Of a stretch of DNA of 48,241 nucleotides, positions 45,527 to 48,241 are shown in pieces. The translations under genes and the position numbers were made by a program. The first letter of the stretch is position 1. Every line of letters begins with the position of its first letter. The notes under the pieces were generated by a model that had not been told where the DNA came from, made no database searches, and saw only the letters and a program-made list of their open reading frames with translations. The stretch comes from Bacteroidia bacterium (GTDB lineage: Bacteria > Bacteroidota > Bacteroidia > UKL13-3). The stretch spans positions 1 to 48,241 of the forward strand of contig JALONP010000022.1 of NCBI GenBank assembly GCA_025454875.1, read 5' to 3'.

Positions 45527-46114
45527 ATGAAAACAACAAAGAACATTTTAGTATCATGCGCATTATTGGTTTGCGCATTCACTTTTACATCATGCGAAAA
45601 AGATGATGACAAAAAACCTGAAACGCCTCAAGCTCCAAGTAATCCCAAAGAAGTAATTACAACTGTTACTTTATTAATGGAAGACACTTTAGGCAATTTG
45701 GTTACAGCATCTTGGAAAGATGCAGATGCAGATGGCCCAGGTGCTCCTGTAATAACAGGCTTAACGTTAAAGGCAGGAATGCATTATGATGGAGCAGTAT
45801 TACTCCTTGACGAGAGTAAGTCGCCTGTTGATACCATTTCAAACGAAATTGCTGAGAAAGAAGCTGAAGCTCATCAGTTCTTTTATACTGCCGAGGGTGG
45901 TGCAAACAGCCGTTTAATCGTGGAAAGAGAAGACAAGGATAAAAACAATCAACCTTTGGGTATGCTTATTCATGTTGATGTTTCTGCTGGCGGCAGTGCA
46001 GCAGGTACGCTTAAAGTAGTACTTAAGCACTACGATGGCATTAACAAATCTACAGATCCAGCTGTAGGCGAAACAGATGTAGAAGCGGTATTTCCAGTTA
46101 CAATTCAAGAGTAA
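45527..46114 (+). CDS. Lipoprotein partner of the TonB-dependent receptor
   Basis: A 195-residue lipoprotein (lipobox FTSC, Cys23) with an acidic linker (EKDDDKKPE), then strands VITTVTLLMEDTLGNLVTASW, LTLKAGMHYDGAVLLLDESK, the Glu-rich NEIAEKEAEAHQFFYT and GTLKVVLKHYDG. Proteins with this pattern (sometimes annotated type 1 periplasmic binding fold) often follow the same kind of receptor gene. It starts 20 bp after the receptor and is followed by a strong terminator, so it closes the operon. It probably captures the ligand at the surface or receives it in the periplasm. Confidence 0.7.
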   Translation: MKTTKNILVSCALLVCAFTFTSCEKDDDKKPETPQAPSNPKEVITTVTLLMEDTLGNLVTASWKDADADGPGAPVITGLTLKAGMHYDGAVLLLDESKSPVDTISNEIAEKEAEAHQFFYTAEGGANSRLIVEREDKDKNNQPLGMLIHVDVSAGGSAAGTLKVVLKHYDGINKSTDPAVGETDVEAVFPVTIQE

Positions 46115-46130
46115 CAACGAACAATCTTTG

Positions 46131-46154
46131 AAAAGCGGGGCTTGCCCCGCTTTT
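46131..46154 (+). terminator. Intrinsic terminator of the metal-uptake operon
   Basis: AAAAGCGGGGC (46131-46141) pairs with GCCCCGCTTTT (46144-46154) around TT, with further Ts after it, 17 bp beyond the lipoprotein stop. Confidence 0.92.
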
Positions 46155-46196
46155 TTTGTGTCGTTTATGTGGGTATTTTAATATTTTTACCAACAC

Positions 46197-47528
46197 ATGA
46201 AACGGTTGCTCCAAAGATATTTTCAGTTTTTTACCAACGATATTTGGCATGTAGAACTTGAGCGTTTTCCAAAATGGCAACGCGCTGCAATTAAAACAGC
46301 TCGAATTGTATTGTTAAGTGTGAATGATTTTAATGAGAAAAAGCTCATCTTACGTTCCTCAGCTTTAACATACTACACCTTGTTGTCAATTGTGCCTGTT
46401 ATTGCAATGATATTTGGGATTGCACAAGGATTTGGACTCGAACAATACATTGATAAGCAACTAAACAAGGCATTTGTTTCGCAACCCTATATTGGTGAAA
46501 ATCTCAAAACGTATTCACATAACCTTTTGCAAAGCACAAGTGGAGGATGGGTTGCAGGGTTGGGTTTTGTGCTACTGTTGTGGACAGTAGTAAATGTATT
46601 AAGTAATATAGAAGATACGTTGAACTCAATTTGGTATGTAAAAACCCCGCGAACATGGTCACGTAAGTTTACAGATTACCTATCCATAATGGTAGTATCA
46701 CCAGTTTTCATTATTGTTTCGGGTGCGGCTACCATTTTTGTATCAACGCAAATTGAAGCACTTGCCAATATGGCTTCGGTATTGGGTGATGGTGTTCACC
46801 AGTTGATGGTATTCTCTATCAAGTTGGTTCCTTTTGTGAGCACTTGGTTGTTATTTTTTATGGTATATGTGGTGATGCCCAATACGCGCGTTAAACTTCG
46901 TTCAGCATTTATTGCAGGAGTAATTGCCGGAACTGCATTTCAATTTTTTCAATGGGGTTATATCGAGTTTCAAGTCGGTGTATCGAGGTTAAACACTATT
47001 TATGGTAGTTTTGCATCCATTCCTCTTTTTATTACTTGGTTGTACTACAGTTGGACGATAGTGCTGGTGGGTGCTGAAATATCTTATTCGATTCAACATG
47101 TACAAACGTTTGAAGCGCAAGAACGAACCAAGAACCTGAGTCATGAAATGCGGATGTTGTATCATTTGCATGTAATGCACCATGTGACCAAACAATTCAC
47201 GCAAGATAGTCCGGCTCCATCTGTAACTGAATTGAGCAAATCTTTAGGCATTCCAGCAGCATTGTGCCGTACTGTTTTGTCAAATTGTATCAAGGCAAAA
47301 TTGGTTGTTGAATCAGTCGATGGCAAATCAAAGGAAAATGTATTTACACCAGCAGTAGACGCATCCAAACTTACTATCGGCTTCATAATACACAAGCTTG
47401 AAAATGTAGGGGAGCTTAAAAGGGGAAGCCAAACGCATGAAGCATTTCAACGTATCAAAACCTATTACAACGAATTAGAGTTTGAAATGCTACGCTCGCC
47501 TTCTAATAAGCATATAGTTGATTTGTAA
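46197..47528 (+). CDS. YihY/virulence factor BrkB family membrane protein
   Basis: A 443-residue inner-membrane protein. After LRSSALTYYTLLSIVPVIAMIFGIA there are about six membrane segments with the family's LLLWTVVNVLSNIEDTLNSIW, YVVMPNTRVKLRSAFIAGV and YGSFASIPLFITWLYYSW. The last ~110 residues (from ~330) form an additional cytosolic winged-helix-like domain (VTELSKSLGIPAALCRTVLSN), longer than in enterobacterial YihY. The transported substrate, if any, is unknown. Its stop shares a base with the aat start (TAATG), so the two are coupled. Confidence 0.9.
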   Translation: MKRLLQRYFQFFTNDIWHVELERFPKWQRAAIKTARIVLLSVNDFNEKKLILRSSALTYYTLLSIVPVIAMIFGIAQGFGLEQYIDKQLNKAFVSQPYIGENLKTYSHNLLQSTSGGWVAGLGFVLLLWTVVNVLSNIEDTLNSIWYVKTPRTWSRKFTDYLSIMVVSPVFIIVSGAATIFVSTQIEALANMASVLGDGVHQLMVFSIKLVPFVSTWLLFFMVYVVMPNTRVKLRSAFIAGVIAGTAFQFFQWGYIEFQVGVSRLNTIYGSFASIPLFITWLYYSWTIVLVGAEISYSIQHVQTFEAQERTKNLSHEMRMLYHLHVMHHVTKQFTQDSPAPSVTELSKSLGIPAALCRTVLSNCIKAKLVVESVDGKSKENVFTPAVDASKLTIGFIIHKLENVGELKRGSQTHEAFQRIKTYYNELEFEMLRSPSNKHIVDL

Positions 47529-48097
47529 TGGCAACTCAGTTAACTGCGCAGCAAGTGTTGCATGGATATACAATGGGCATTTTTCCAATGGCCGATAGTG
47601 ATGACAATAATACCATTCACTGGTACGAGCCCAAAATGAGAGGTGTTATCTTCCCTCAAGATTTTAAAATTAGCAAATCACTTCGCCAAACATTGCGTTC
47701 CGGAAAATTTACTATTACCCTGAACAGATCGTTCGAGCAGGTAATGCGCATGTGCGCTAATAGATATGAAAGTTGGATTAGTGAAGAAATCATTGAAGTA
47801 TTTACAGAACTGCACCTAATGGGTTATGGATACAGTTTTGAAACCCGCAATGTACAAGGTGACTTGGTTGGTGGATTGTACGGAGTTCGGTTGGGTAAGG
47901 CTTTTTTTGGAGAGAGCATGTTCCATATAGAGCGGGACGCATCGAAGGTGGCGCTTGCTTATTTGGTGGAGTGGATGAAAATAAACGAAATGACACTGTT
48001 GGATACGCAATACCTTACTCCACATTTGGAAAGTTTAGGCGCTTGTGCCATTCCTCAAGAAGAATATTTGGATTATTTACTGGAAGCCATTCGGTAA
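47528..48097 (+). CDS. aat: Leucyl/phenylalanyl-tRNA--protein transferase
   Basis: Transfers Leu or Phe from tRNA to proteins with N-terminal Lys or Arg, marking them for ClpAP (N-end rule). The 189-residue protein keeps the family core: LHGYTMGIFPMAD, WYEPKMRGVIFP, VGGLYGVRLGKAFFGESMFH and ASKVALAYLVEWM, then LGACAIPQEEYLDYL. It is shorter than E. coli Aat (234) mainly at the N-terminus. It is translationally coupled to the YihY gene, although no functional link is known. Confidence 0.93.
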   Translation: MATQLTAQQVLHGYTMGIFPMADSDDNNTIHWYEPKMRGVIFPQDFKISKSLRQTLRSGKFTITLNRSFEQVMRMCANRYESWISEEIIEVFTELHLMGYGYSFETRNVQGDLVGGLYGVRLGKAFFGESMFHIERDASKVALAYLVEWMKINEMTLLDTQYLTPHLESLGACAIPQEEYLDYLLEAIR

Positions 48098-48099
48098 AA

Positions 48100-48129
48100 A
48101 AAACGCCCACCTTTGTGGGTGGGCGTTTT
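48100..48129. terminator. Bidirectional intrinsic terminator
   Basis: AAAACGCCCACC (48100-48111) pairs with GGTGGGCGTTTT (48118-48129) around a 6-base loop, starting 2 bp after the aat stop. It separates aat from the convergent cold-shock gene. Confidence 0.92.
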
Positions 48130-48148
48130 AGGGTAAACATCCATTGTA

Positions 48149-48241
48149 TTAAATAACCTTCACGTTAACCGCGTTGATTCCTTTTTTTCCTCTTTCTGTT
48201 TCAAATTGTACTTGGTCATTCTCTTGAATACGGTCGATTAA
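48149..48241 (-). CDS. Cold-shock domain protein (C-terminal part, partial)
   Basis: The last 30 residues and stop of a CspA-family RNA-binding protein run off the window edge: LIDRIQENDQVQFETERGKK followed by GINAVNVKVI. This is the final beta-strand region of the cold-shock domain, which melts RNA structure during cold shock or growth resumption. The RNP motifs lie outside the window. The frame is continuous to the last base. Confidence 0.88.
   Translation of the reverse strand, partial: LIDRIQENDQVQFETERGKKGINAVNVKVI

Overview
The window is a chromosomal segment of a Bacteroidota bacterium, most like the environmental Chitinophagales/Sphingobacteriales/Saprospirales-type lineages. I could not assign a genus. 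The evidence is three proteins with Por secretion (type IX, T9SS) C-terminal sorting domains (YPNP...VVQH), several LytS/LytTR two-component pairs, a GIN-domain protein behind an ECF sigma/anti-sigma pair, TAnnTTTG-type -7 promoter boxes, and a Bacteroidota-style cold-shock protein. Base composition looks moderately A+T rich. No rRNA, tRNA, CRISPR array or prophage was seen.

Layout. 1-780: the end of a T9SS-secreted protein, then a 480-bp gene-poor stretch with heptad repeats and a collapsed IS3-like remnant. 780-6752: M1 aminopeptidase, ECF sigma factor, anti-sigma-like protein, GIN/beta-barrel envelope protein, AHSA1-domain protein. 6733-8677: DUF5329 protein and methyltransferase (minus strand), DUF2461 protein (plus). 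8679-14662: a minus-strand heavy-metal efflux operon (His-rich small secreted protein, a CzcA-type RND pump fused to a TolC-like outer-membrane factor, membrane-fusion lipoprotein). 14784-14917: a probable structured RNA ending in a strong terminator-like hairpin. 14925-17087: alpha/beta hydrolase facing a menaquinone pair (MenI-like thioesterase, MenF). 17414-24676: a complete type I restriction-modification island, regulator-hsdM-hsdS-prrC-hsdR, in which the gene between hsdS and hsdR has the features of the PrrC anticodon nuclease and hsdS carries four 12-bp repeats in its central spacer. 24758-28444: histidine phosphatase, prolyl oligopeptidase, a REP-like palindrome and a DUF4136 lipoprotein. 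28744-30660: two tandem paralogous lipoproteins around a truncated secreted-protein stub. 31071-33985: a four-gene operon (LiaF-like membrane protein, DUF4288 protein, LytS-type kinase, LytTR regulator). 33986-39266: Rieske lipoprotein, then two paralogous T9SS-tagged serine hydrolases flanking a second LytTR/LytS pair. 39349-42668: urocanate hydratase, a lipoprotein and an anchored FrnE/DsbA-like oxidoreductase. 42727-46114: a probable metal (zinc?) uptake operon (His/Cys-rich small protein, TonB-dependent receptor, lipoprotein). 46197-48241: YihY/BrkB protein, Aat transferase and the 3' end of a cold-shock gene.

How the genes work together. The hsd island should act as a two-layer phage defence: HsdMSR restricts foreign DNA, and the PrrC-like protein is expected to cut host tRNA when a phage disables HsdMSR. 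The efflux and TonB operons look like opposite arms of metal homeostasis, each led by a small secreted His-rich protein. The two LytS/LytTR systems and the ECF system suggest extensive envelope sensing. All functions are read from sequence motifs; no database search was run.
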